Part shown: positions 34,211 through 44,480 of the stretch, piece after piece
How positions within the stretch are numbered: the first letter of the stretch is position 1
How the letters are laid out: every line of letters begins with the position of its first letter
Position numbers and translations under genes: made by a program
NCBI RefSeq assembly: GCF_965363235.1
Contig: NC_134846.1
Location: 1,927,001 to 1,991,000, forward strand
DNA from: Mytilus galloprovincialis
Lineage: Eukaryota; Mollusca; Bivalvia; Mytilida; Mytilidae
DNA length: 64,000 nucleotides
Reading direction: 5' to 3'
The notes under the pieces: model-generated
The model's database searches: none
Told to the model about the DNA's origin: nothing
Seen by the model: only the letters and a program-made list of their open reading frames with translations

Positions 34211-35599
34211 TATGCAAATCCCATTTCCTTCTAAATGAACATAGAATGAATGATTATGGACCTTTAAAACAATCCAAATATATAAATTAAAGATGCGTTT
34301 GTGTTGTTTTGTTGCTGGTCTGGAAGACCAACAATGCACCCACATTTCTTCGAATTAAGTAATCCACGACTTAATACTGTCTGTTTGTCTTTTATGTCGG
34401 TATAGTGACTGTTGTGTTTTTGTTTTTGGTCAGTTGTACTTTCCATAACCTATTCTTATTATTATACAGAGATTTTAGTTAAGCCATAATGACATATTAC
34501 ACGGAATCTACGCACCATTATAGAGGAATTCATATTGTTATTATTTCGAATAAAAGTGTATAAATTGAGAATACATGAGGAAACAGTCTGACAATATAAA
34601 TCAATATATCACTATGTGTCAAACATAGATGTATATGTATGTACCTGGTGTCCTTTGTGAAATTATTCAACTTTTGGATAGCTGTAATGCGAATTCGTCT
34701 TTATAGTAAATCTAGTGAAACTGTTACTTGTATCGCGCTGTCATTTATAAATATGAAATATTAACTGTTAAATAGATTTAAAAACATTAAAAAATTATTA
34801 TGCTGTTTGAGACACAAAGAAAAAGTGATGAATTAACTTACAAAAAATTTGTTTTAAAACTTCATATGAAAAGAGTTTTATTCGTAAAAAGATTTCCTAA
34901 GGGAAATTACATTGTCGATATGAACAGAAATGCAACCTTAATAGAATATAATTTTGGTTATTGTTTTATTTGATCCATGTAATCATTGGCAATGAGTCAT
35001 TTTGAAAACAAAATAGGATAAATCAGCACCTTCGGAAACAACATATGGATAAAAGTTGATATCTTACAATTATGTAATTTTTTTGTATCCTATCTGTCTT
35101 TCATGTAAAAATAAGTACTCATTATTTGCGTTAGGAATTGGAGACCATTACACAAACGCGAAAATTAAAAGCGGCGAAAATACTGTCTTAACAACAATAT
35201 TTGATTAATGAATGTCTAACAGAGAGGCATTTCAGATAACGATCATTGTAAATGAACGCATTCAGGATATATCAGAAACTACAGATAAATAGTGTTAATA
35301 CTCTCTATTAGGTCACGGTTGTCACATACAACTTCTTTGGAAATGTTTAACTAGGTTTGAAATAAAGCACTTGTATCCCCACTACAGTGAACTGGAAACA
35401 AAACTAGTTCTCTAAAAAGTTCACAAAAGCAACCAACATCATATACCCAATAGTGTTTGCGTAGATATAACGATTTAAAAGGTTTTCAAAACTTCTATAT
35501 TGCTTAACATTAGAGAACATAATAATAAATTTTATTAAAGGGGCGTAAGCTACGATTTAGACAAAAAAATGAAATACAAATCTTACTGTTTTAAGTAGA
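34211..35599. other. No recognised feature
   Basis: AT-rich intergenic sequence; nothing supportable. Confidence 0.45.
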
Positions 35600-35830
35600 A
35601 ATAGAAAAAAGGCACAATTACTATACCGTTGTTCAATAGTCATAAATTTATTAAGCGCAAAACAAATCCGGGTCACAAATCAAAACAGATGGAAACGCTC
35701 AGACTATAAGAGGAAAATAACGGACCAACAGACTCTGAACAGCCACAAAAATAAATGCCAACATACATAGAAACAGACTTATTGACAACAATAGTCATAT
35801 TCCTGACTTGGTATGGGACATTTTAAGAAC
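35600..35830 (-). repeat. Dispersed repeat family D/C, decayed
   Basis: GGCACAATTACTATACCG, CATAAATTTATT, CAACAATAGTCATATTCCTG and CTTGGTATGGGACATTTT match the 26.7-27.2 kb stretch in order. Confidence 0.5.
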
Positions 35831-37979
35831 AAATCGTTGATGTATTATTTAATTTTGATGCACGTGACTAATTCGACTTCATGTGAATCTGCATTCATAT
35901 GAATTCAAATTTAACCCCCTTAGCTGGGGATCTGTTACATATATACTTGACGTGATATCGATCACCTATTAAAACATGTAAAAAGAAAAGAATGTCAACA
36001 TTAATATTATAAAACAAGGGTGGACCATATCGTTTACTGATTCAATGCAAAAACAATTACCCCATTTCATAGATCCGTTAAAAAATAATAAACTTTTTGC
36101 GGCAAAAAGATACAAATTCTTTCCATCCAAGTCACAATTTGTAAAAAAAGTCAACTAATATTGGTAAAGGTACGGCCTTCAACACCGAGCCTTGGCTCAC
36201 ACTAAACAGCAAGCTAAAATCAAATGAAAAAAGGATCATTCTGTATATCAGATACTATCAGCAATCGGTGTGTGGAATGATTGAAATGTGTACATATTAT
36301 ACTGGCATATTTCATCTGAACGTGTCCTCATTTTCATTTTCACCCAAATAGCTATAAGTATAGTACATGTATAACAATTAACAATGCATGTTCTCGATAC
36401 TATGTATCAGTATTTTGTGTTTATTTTATTCTAGACGCCATCTAATTAACCATCGGGACAACATCCGAACACTGCTGACAGTCATATACCCCGATACAAA
36501 CATAAATTTATATATAAATGAATAGACAGCGACCACGTGCAATTGGATACATAAGTTAGTCTTCGTTTTTACATGTTCATCAATGATGCTTTTGTTGCAC
36601 TTCGTTTTTTCTGTTGTTTAGTCTTTTTTTTTATTGTGGTTGGTGTGTTTCCCTCGGTTTTAGTTTGTAGCCCAGATTTGTTTTCTTCCTATCTATTTAT
36701 GACTTTTGAACTGCGGCATAGCAATTTTTCTTCTATATAGGTGAGCCATGTCTGACTGATACGACTTAAAAAAGTATCCAATATACCAAAATGAAGACCT
36801 CTTTAAACTTATTTAGGAGTATTTCATGACAAAACATCCCAAATCATATTTCAAACCAAGACAATGAGGCCAACCACATTCGACATTTAACAGACAGCAA
36901 ATGTGTAAAAGAAGGCATTTGCATATAAGGATGAAGTATCTAAGTCTTATTCCTTCTGAAATATAAGGCTTTATACATATATATTTTATGCTGTCACTGC
37001 CGCCAGATTGTAATACATAGGTCTTACATTCTGCTACTTTCGACTCATGCGAAACAAAAATATCTCATAAATATTGATTAGTATACTTTTGACATTCGAG
37101 ATTGGTCATTTTATTTCAATTGGGGAAATGAAAGGTAAATTTGAAACTTTACTTATTTTTTAAGTCCTGACTTGCAAAAGCATAAATTAAAGACTTGCCT
37201 ACCAAAGACATACATATTTCAAAACCCTTCCCTACAAATTTCTCAATACTTTTATACTACCCGTTTCTGAATTGACCCCGATATAGATTCAATGTAAGCT
37301 TATCGGCCCGAAACACTGGAAGAGTAGGGGGCCAATACAGATGATCAAAAATCATAAAAGAGCCCATACAGAAACAGCCAATTTATAGTACTTGTTTGTG
37401 TGATAAAAACTCTTCAGTAAAAGTAAGAAACGAACTGTTAAAACATTGAAGTATGGGACATCACATTTTAACTTGCCTCTTCCCAGTCAGGACGAACTGT
37501 TTCGTCAATAATATTTTTGAGATTTCGGTTTTCCTATCCCGGTACTTAATCTACCCTAAAATAAATGTAATCTATTTTATCTGGCAAACATAAAGTACTT
37601 GGCATGAATGTATTAGACATTATACCAGACCAGTATATAAGTTCAACATTTATAATCAAACATTTGCCACCAGAGTGGAAATCCTATACTGTCTTTCAGC
37701 CTTTTATGCAGTATTGGACCAGGCCGAAAAGTAATGAAAATGTGTAACACAGTGTTTAAAGTCAATCTATCTATTTATTTGTTTCCTCTCCACGTCATCA
37801 AATCAGTATGAAATGTGTGGTGTTTCAAGATAAAGTGAGACGTGAGAGTTTTGAACACATGTATATAGATTTTTGACTATCTGGTATATTATTCATGCTT
37901 GAAGAAATGATAAAATATCGTCAGTTCTGTACTTAATATCTATGTCAAAGATTAACCATTGAATAATACGTGCAAATAG
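35831..37979. other. Intergenic, minor repeat scraps
   Basis: A family D fragment at about 36596-36725 (CTCGGTTTTAGTTTGTAGCC) and a family E scrap near 36165-36200 (TACGGCCTTCAACACCGAGC). The last 60 bases (GTCAAAGATTAA, near 37944) resemble the upstream of the second paralogue and probably include its promoter. No TATA box is evident. Confidence 0.45.
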
Positions 37980-38031
37980 TTATCGAGATAAGAAATCAAT
38001 TGTTCGAAACTTTGACTGAACTGACATTGAA

Positions 38032-38278
38032 ATGGCTTTCATAATTGTATTACAACTTCTTTTATATTTCAGCTTAGGTTTCATGGGCGAATCGAGTGAG
38101 AATAATGAAAGACATGGTTCAAAACGATTACTACTCAATGACCCAGATGCCATCAATAACAGATTAAACACATTAGAATTGTCCTTACAACAACAACAAG
38201 CAACGAATTTACAACAGCAGGCAAGAATCTCACAACAAGAGGCCACAATTCTTCAGCTTGTACAAAGAAACCCGCAAG
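38032..38278 (+). CDS. Paralogue 1, exon 1 (signal peptide and coiled coil)
   Basis: The start ATG is followed at once by a hydrophobic signal sequence, which decides the start. Then KRLLLNDPDAINNRLNTLE leads into the Gln-rich heptads. It ends NPQ plus one base before GTAAGT. Confidence 0.85.
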
Positions 38279-40535
38279 GTAAGTTTGTACAAATGCTTTA
38301 ACGCTGTACGCTGCACGAACTTTTGATGTATTTTCTAAGATTCAAAAATAATTGTGCCAGTTCTACGTTTTGAATCAAATGCATTCTGGTTGATATATTG
38401 AAAAGCGCATCATGCATCAAAGACTAAATTATCAATCGGTACACATCCAACATCCAATGGATTAAGTGTAAATACGTGGTTAACAGACGGAGAAGAACAT
38501 GACATTGATCAATGCCAAGATGCAGGTATCGACAGATTGTAGATCCATGAATGTGTATAGGCAAATAACAATAACATCCAGTTTTCTTTTGATAAAATGA
38601 TAACAAAATCGATATTAATACCAATAAAAACAATATTCAATGATCTAATTACAGTGTGGAATTTGTAACCTTTTAGTGTTGGTTTAATTAGAGAATTGAT
38701 AATTTTACCAGTATCGTTTATAATTTTCCAGACACGGTAAAGAAAATTTCCGTAAAAATCAGGATGTGCTATCCTGTTTGAAATAAGCTTTCTTCAGGCA
38801 CTACAAAACTTCAAAACCAAATCTTTATATCTAGGGAAAAATTTAGTTAAGGTTTTAAGTACTTTGTGGTAACGGATAATTTACCAGTAATACACAGATT
38901 ACGTGCTTTAAAATAAAAAAAAAACCGTCCCAACAGACATGGGCATAGAGAACTAGTTGTGGAATATAAACACCGTAAGATGGTGCCAAAGGAACATCAC
39001 AATCTAAAAGGAAAAATTAACAACAGGGAACTGGAAAATTGTCCCTCTTGTCGTAAATTTTAGTGTGGAGTTTTCCCATGTAAAGCCGAAATATCTAAAT
39101 CTAGAAAAAGGACAGTTACTACTGTTTAAATTTGATTTATTTAAAGTAAGTTCTTTTGGGTAAATTTCTACAGTATTTGTAGAAAGTTCTTGATTATTTT
39201 ACGAAAAAAACATCAAGATAACGGCAAGTATTGTTGAACTTATCAATTAAATACAATTTATACGGGTGTTTACTAAGTTTGGTCATACACTGTGAGTCAT
39301 AATAGTACAAACACAAGTCTGCTATTACAGGGGCGCAACTATTGCCCATTGGAATACCTACAACCTGTCGATAAATACTGTTTGTTGCAGGTCATGGATC
39401 GACATTTGTTCGTTGGGGGAGGAGTCAGTGTCCATCACAAACAGAGCTTGTATATTCAGGTATATAACGTTATGAAGGCTATGCTTTTAATTTAGCATAT
39501 TTATTATATATACAATATAAAGAACCAGGGTTATTATTCTATTAATATTTTAATTAATGTTATGAAGATTCAAGACAATATATATCTAAGTCCAACACAA
39601 TGAATTTTTCAAGTGATAGTTATGCATATTTGAATATAGGATCCGACTGGAAGTAAGTTTCAATAACTTTTGTGGATCGTTCAAAGGTATCGAGCTACAT
39701 TGAAAATCTAGTCATTTTAAACTTCACTCATAATTTAATCTAGTCTATCTGTTTTATCAAAATATAATGACAATTTTCATCATTCTATTTTTGAATTATA
39801 ATTTTAGTTAACATGTTAATGATTTTAAAATCTTTGAACTATGTCTAGTGTTATATCTGTGTCATTGTAATGCAATGGCTCTGTCAAATGCATGGCTTTT
39901 TTTTTTTTTTTTTTAATAAATATAGAATATATTCTTGTCATGTTTTGATTTAATGTCTACATTTGATTTAACATTTCGCATTGATGACATAGTATGATTT
40001 GTTAAGCTGTTAATCTTTTTGCTATCAAGTTTCATATAATAATTGTATACTTTTTAACCAAAAAGGTTATGCTGCTGGTCAGGAATATTATTACGGGACT
40101 AGTCGTTTTGGTGGACCATCAAATATGCTTTGCCTTCCAAAAGATCCAGAATTGAGCAATCGGACAGGATCATCAAGTAGTCGTTTGTATGGTACAGAAT
40201 TCGAAGGAAATCATTTTGCACCGGGTTCCGCAAACGAAGATGTCCCCTGTGCCCTCTGTCGCAGCAACGACACCTCTTCGTCGGTCATGATTCCTGGTAG
40301 AAAATCTTGCTACTCTGGATGGAAAAATGAGTACTTTGGTATTTTAGCGTCTGGTTGTTATAATTGCAAAGCTTCGTCGTATATTTGTGTGGATATGAAT
40401 CCTGAGTTCATTTCAGGCGGAGAGAGAAATAATGATAATAATTTGTTGTATGCAACGAGCATGAAGTGTGGTTCCCTTCCGTGCCCACCGTACCACAATG
40501 ATTTGGAAGTATACTGTGTTGTATGTTCAAAGTGA
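38032..40535 (+). CDS. Short-chain collagen C4-like secreted protein, paralogue 1 (3 exons)
   Basis: Exons 38032-38278, 39391-39459 and 40066-40535 join in phase 1 to give a 261-residue protein. Residues 1-19 are a signal peptide (MAFIIVLQLLLYFSLGFMG). Residues about 45-80 form a Gln-rich coiled coil (LELSLQQQQATNLQQQ). The C-terminal half (from about 85) is the cysteine-rich domain found in bivalve proteins annotated as short-chain collagen C4-like: FVRWGRSQCP, NMLCLP, DVPCALCRS, SYICVD, CPPY, CVVCSK. No Gly-X-Y collagen repeat is present, so the name reflects the C-terminal domain only. Likely secreted and oligomeric; function unknown. The frame is intact. A paralogue with the same structure lies 16 kb downstream. 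Confidence 0.85.
38279..39390 (+). other. Intron 1 of paralogue 1
   Basis: Holds stretches similar to intron 1 of paralogue 2 (ACTTCAAAACCAAATCTTT; AATTTAGTAA/AATTTAGTTAA; TTTGTGGTAA), then a minus-strand Penelope-like fragment (38865-39360) ending just before the acceptor. Confidence 0.6.
38865..39360 (-). mobile_element. Penelope-like retroelement fragment, different lineage
   Basis: On the minus strand, reverse-transcriptase-like pieces occur in order: an IPM-TNCAP relative, CRYLDDVFS, VEIYPKELTLNKSN, CPFLDLDIS. They resemble but clearly differ from copy 1 at 15.9 kb (FRYIDDVLSLNN), so this is another Penelope lineage. Broken in several places; old. Confidence 0.65.
39391..39459 (+). CDS. 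Paralogue 1, exon 2
   Basis: 69 bases after TTTGTTGCAG, reading HGSTFVRWGRSQCPSQTELV then YS plus one base, phase 1 at both ends. It opens the cysteine-rich domain. Exon 2 of paralogue 2 has the same role (QWGKTSCSS). Confidence 0.85.
39460..40065 (+). other. Intron 2 of paralogue 1
   Basis: AT-rich with a T-run at about 39898-39914; no repeat recognised. Confidence 0.5.
40066..40535 (+). CDS. Paralogue 1, exon 3 (cysteine-rich domain)
   Basis: Reads GYAAGQEYYYGTSRFGG and on to CVVCSK, stop TGA at 40533-40535. The start is set by the AG at 40064-40065 and phase match. Contains most cysteines of the domain. Confidence 0.9.
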
Positions 40536-40554
40536 AGTTAGTTTGCTTACTTTT

Positions 40555-40560
40555 AATAAA
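40555..40560 (+). promoter_or_regulatory. Polyadenylation signal, paralogue 1
   Basis: AATAAA 20 bases after the stop codon, the first candidate downstream. Confidence 0.5.
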
Positions 40561-41190
40561 GGTGACTTTATCTTACTAGCATCATTCGTATATGATTTTT
40601 GTTGTTGTATATATTTTGAAAAATATATAAGCCAGGAGACGAGGAATAACGCCAATGAGACAGTAACCTCTACTCTCCCTGACAAAAAAAAATCTTCAAG
40701 TGTCTTTGTCGAATGTCAAATTAGATAAATTAAGTTCAGAACAGTCACACTAATGCATTAGCTACATAAGCAGTCGTTATTGCAAATGAAAATACGTTTT
40801 AGACCAGTAGATATTTCATTGTACGATTCATTCTAAAAATTACTGTTAAACTCTCTGTATTCCAGCTGATCATATTACACTGCACGACTATAAATTCAAT
40901 GTGTATTAAATCAAAAGAAAACTGAGGTTTATGATTTTTTTCGAAATACTTGTTGTTTGATTGCTGTTTCATTGCCTTTTTCTTTTCTTTGTTTAGACAT
41001 ACAAGTAAATTCATTACTGTTTTATCACTACTTGAAGACAGAATCAGTTTTATTTACAACTACTATGCAGGACAATTTAGTACATTATCTTAAAATCAAG
41101 AATATGATGGTCTTCAAACAATCTGTACTCGATTTCTTTTAACAACTGGTTGAACCCTTTTCGCTGTTGTGCCAGATAAATGACAACCAG
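40561..41190. other. No recognised feature
   Basis: Spacer after paralogue 1; short ORFs without domain similarity. Confidence 0.45.
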
Positions 41191-41194
41191 ACTG

Positions 41195-41325
41195 GCTATG
41201 CAGTGCGGACTTTGCTCGTAATTGAAGGCCGTACAGTGAAATGTAAGTGATAATTTCTAAGTCATTTTTGTCTTCTGTTGAGAGTTGTCTCGTTGGCAAT
41301 CATGCCACATCATTTTAGATTATAC
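41195..41325 (-). repeat. Dispersed repeat family E, minus strand
   Basis: AATTGAAGGCCGTAC and GAGTTGTCTCGTTGGCAATC are the inverse of the family blocks GTACGGCCTTCAA and TTGCCAAT...GACAACT seen at 45885-46135. Confidence 0.6.
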
Positions 41326-41339
41326 CTTGAGTGTGATTT

Positions 41340-41740
41340 TTTCTTTGTTGTTAGCCAGGATAGTCTGTACATCTTTTTTTGTATTTGTGTTGCGTTTGTT
41401 GGTGATTGTAGCTTTCAATGGGAGATGAAGGGTTTCTGTGTTTTATGGCTTGTGTGTAGTTGTGTTACCTGTAAAATTTAAAAAAAAAAACATTCACAAA
41501 AATGATACATATTAATCAATCTTTAAAAAGCTGATCAGGATAAGTTACATGGTGCCTTTTTAATTTGAACTTCGAATTTACTCATAAAAGAGTTCAATTT
41601 GTTTTTGTAATAATTGCAGCTTTCTGTTTTAAGTAAGGGCTATTAAGGTTGAATGGTGTTTTTGTGTCATTTAGTGTAAATGGATGGTCGGCTATATATT
41701 CTCATAATTTCCAAATACATTTTATACACCTATTCAAAAT
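41340..41740 (-). pseudogene. Duplicated exon edge and intron of the TRIM/NHL-like gene
   Basis: On the minus strand an acceptor (TTTTACAG at 41469-41476) is followed by NTTTHKP, a stop, then NTETLHLPLKA, matching GHTATHKPLNTEKLHLPLTV at the start of the 32.8-kb exon. Similarity then fades. Upstream of it, 41650-41740 matches the intron at 33080-33150 (ATGGTCGG, ATACATTTTATACACCTATT). So a piece spanning intron and exon start was duplicated about 8.6 kb away and decayed. Confidence 0.55.
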
Positions 41741-42233
41741 AACCTACGTCTATTGTTTATATGCAAAAAAAAACCAAAAAAAACCCAAGCAATCTCATTA
41801 ATGAAAAAAGATGATAAAAAGAGACTATGATTGTTTAAGCTAAAATGATATTATATACTAATCAACAAAAGAAACGATACAAGGCAATGTATTTTCCATA
41901 TATAATAAAATTGGATACACTATACCGAGGTATATAATTGCCCTATTGGTATAATTTTACAGAGTATTTTCTCTTCAAAGCCATTGATTTCTGGCAAAAA
42001 TTGGAACAATTTTCTAGAAATTCCAATATCGATGTAAGAACTTTAAATTTTTAAACTTGAACAGGGTCTGATAAAATTTTTGAATGCCCTTTGTAGATAT
42101 TTGAACACTTAATTCTCATTATCGAAATTAAGTACCGACTTTTGTCATCATTTTTCGCAAAATAAATTTGACTCCTGTGTCTAATAGCTCGGTATTTCGT
42201 AACTTTCCATTCTAATCAAATTCTTTCACAGTG
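41741..42233. other. No recognised feature
   Basis: AT-rich spacer before the foldback element. Confidence 0.45.
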
Positions 42234-42510
42234 GATTGCATTGAGTGTGTAGGTAAAGGTATATCTTCGGTTAGCTTGATTGCTAGCTGAACGGTGAAGT
42301 CAACTTTAGTTTAGGTAAACTACCCTCCTTTAAGAGTAGACTAGTCCGACATATAACAAATATTTCTCTGTAGGAGAAGGCTACTTCGAAAGGAGGGTAG
42401 TATACCTTACCCAGTAATGAAGTCACGGATCAGCTAGCAAGCTTAAGCAAGCTAACCAAATATATTACTTTTACCCCACCTTTACCTTTACCTACACACT
42501 CAATGTAATC
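42234..42510. mobile_element. 277-bp foldback element
   Basis: Ends GATTGCATTGAGTGTGTAGG and its inverse (CCTACACACTCAATGTAATC), continuing inward with GTAAAGGTA, GGTTAGCTTG and GCTAGCTGA and their inverses. The centre has a second inverted pair TACCCTCCTTT / AAAGGAGGGTA. No ORF. A MITE-like foldback; the target duplication is unclear. Confidence 0.75.
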
Positions 42511-42889
42511 GGTTGTCACCAAATGCATTTGCTTTGTAAATTAATGTTTTTCATATGATAATTTTACATTTTCCTTTTTATAATACATTTATAATAAAAT
42601 GTAGTTCAAACTTGCCAGTGGGTCGATGCCACTGCTGGTGGAGATTTATTTCCCCGAGTGTTTCACCAGCCCAATAGTCAGCATTTCTGTGTTGACCTGA
42701 GTTATCATTGATATGTTCATAATTATAAATTAACTGTTAACAAAACTTAAATTTTTTGAAAAACTAAGCGTTTTCTACCTCAGGAATATATTACCGTAGC
42801 TGTATTTGGCAACACTTTTAGGAATTTTTGGTTCTCAGTGCTCTTCAACATCGTTCTTTATTTGGCCTTTAAAACATTTTTTGATTCGA

Positions 42890-42933
42890 GCGTTACTGAT
42901 GAGTCTTTTGTAGACGAAACGCGCGTCTGGCGT
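42890..42933 (+). ncRNA. Type I hammerhead ribozyme, intact core
   Basis: GCGTTA (42890-42895) pairs with TGGCGT (42928-42933) as stem I with G-U pairs. CTGATGA is at 42896-42902, stem II GTCT/AGAC with loop TTTGT at 42903-42915, GAAA at 42916-42919. A 2-3 bp stem III (ACG/CGT) closes on the classic GUC triplet 42925-42927, with cleavage expected after 42927. The tiny stem III suggests activity as a dimer, which the tandem layout would supply. Confidence 0.8.
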
Positions 42934-43105
42934 AAATATAAAATTTTAATCCTGGTATATATGATGAGTTTATTTGCAACCACTAAGTTGATGCCACTGC
43001 TGGTGGAGATTTATTTCCTCGAGGGTATCACCAGCCCAGTAGTCAGCACTTCTGTGTTGACTTGAGTTATCATTGATCTGTTAATAATTATAAATTAACT
43101 GTTAA

Positions 43106-44093
43106 TGCGGGGTTCACACATTGCCGATTATTGCTCCCGTTTGAGATCAGACAGCGATACGACACGAAAAGTGAAAAAGCCGGATTAGTACCCTCAATTA
43201 TCTGGAATGTCCTATTATTGTCTGAACGCAGTCGTTTTAGTTCGTAACAGATTCCTTGTCGGGAAGGGTCCGAATAGTTCGACAAAGCACCACGACAGTT
43301 AGGTGCGTCCCGTAACATTCAGGGCCGATTTTGTCTAGTCGGATTACAATCGTGCCTATGACGTGACAGATTCTGCTGTATCGGATCGAATTCCTAACAA
43401 TGTTCTGCGTATTCGGGAAGGTGTCCTGTGGAACGGGAATGATCTGGAAAAAATTTTCATTGCTGTTTTTCTGCCGATTGAGTCCAGATTGCATCCAGAT
43501 CTTGTCGATTGCGAACCGTTTTTGCCGTAACCGTGCCGAAACAGTCCCGTTGTTAATTCTAAATTCGTCAATGATACCCACGTCAGAGTCCCGACAATTA
43601 CAGAATACAATACGACTGAGACCAGGCAAAGCCGTTTGCAATGCGATAGAGCGGACCGTGATAGGATTACGTTCCGACAGTACCTGATCATCCCGAGTAT
43701 GCCAACAGTTTTCAAACGGATAACTTCCGTCAGCGTCGGTTCATTGTCTTGTCACTATCTAATCTCTGTTGGAGTACATTCGGTAGAATCGGGACGCAGT
43801 CGTAACAGACTCGGTCAAATTTTACCTGGCGAAAAAGACAAATCGGACTAGAAGCGGACTTAGAACGGGATTATCGGGATAAATTCGCTTGGAAACGGTT
43901 GAATATCGACGCTTCCTGAACAATATCTGATTGTTGTCGTGATTATTTTTTTTTTTTTAATTTTAATTAAAGTTTGAATTTCCATCTACGATTCATAGGA
44001 TCTTGATCAGACTTTTAATAAATTTTAATCGGGAATGGTCTTGTCAAGGACGGCAGAAAAAATTGTGAATGTGTGACACCAGCTTAACAAAAC
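43106..44093. mobile_element. piggyBac-like non-autonomous element (TTAA)
   Basis: Flanked by TTAA at 43102-43105 and 44094-44097. The host repeat has a single TTAA at the same spot in the neighbouring unit (ACTGTTAACAAAACTT near 42738), which is the empty site. Ends are imperfect inverted repeats around TTCACACATT / inverse of AATGTGTGAC. The interior is richer in C and G than its surroundings, with no transposase. TTAA target use and precise ends are the piggyBac hallmark. Confidence 0.8.
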
Positions 44094-44236
44094 TTTAAAT
44101 TTTGAAAAAATTAAGCGTTTTGTACCTCAGGAATAGATTACCTTAGCTGTAATTGGCAACACTTTTATGAATGTTTGGTCCTCAGTGCTCTTCAACATTT
44201 TACTTTATTTGGCCTTTAAAACATTTTTTGATTCGA

Positions 44237-44280
44237 GCGTCACTGATGATTCTTTTGCAGACGAAACGCGCGTCTGGTGT
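44237..44280 (+). ncRNA. Type I hammerhead ribozyme, near-intact core
   Basis: GCGTCA (44237-44242), CTGATGA (44243-44249), stem II arms TTCT/AGAC, GAAA (44263-44266), GUC triplet (44272-44274), TGGTGT (44275-44280). The closing pair of stem II next to CTGATGA is weakened, so activity may be lower than in the 42.9-kb copy. Confidence 0.75.
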
Positions 44281-44325
44281 AAATATAAAATTTTAATCCT
44301 GGTATCTATGATGAGTTTATTTGTA

Positions 44326-44454
44326 TACCGTTTCTTTTGTTGACTAGTATATGTTACTTGTAACTGATCAAATTAAATTTATCTCTGTTGTTTTTTTGTT
44401 TTTGTTATTATTTTTGTTGATGTAGTTAAAAAGATAATGTTGTATTTGATATCT
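44326..44454. other. Spacer between repeats
   Basis: AT-rich, nothing named. Confidence 0.4.
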
Positions 44455-44480
44455 CTATTTGTGTGGTTCAATGCTACATG

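Larger units (their letters stand above)
42618..44325 (+). repeat. Tandem hammerhead repeat, split by a TTAA element
   Basis: GATGCCACTGCTGGTGGAG starts at 42625 and 42990, a 365-bp period. Each unit runs: GATGCCACTGC, ATCACCAGCCCA, ATTATAAATTAACTGTTAA, CTCAGTGCTCTTCAAC, hammerhead, AATTTTAATCCTGGTAT, ATGATGAGTTTATTTGCA. With the 988-bp insert and one TTAA removed, the two ribozymes are about 355 bp apart. Tandem units with one type I hammerhead each are the known layout of hammerhead-bearing Penelope terminal repeats and animal retrozymes, which spread via circular RNA. Confidence 0.8.

Noticed and set aside
38032-38301. True collagen gene
   Set aside because: No Gly-X-Y repeat anywhere in either paralogue; only the C-terminal domain is shared with proteins named short-chain collagen C4-like.
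43088-43851. Several 70-134 aa ORFs on both strands
   Set aside because: All lie within the TTAA-flanked non-autonomous element, overlap each other, and show no transposase or other domain. Fewer stops simply follow from its lower AT content.
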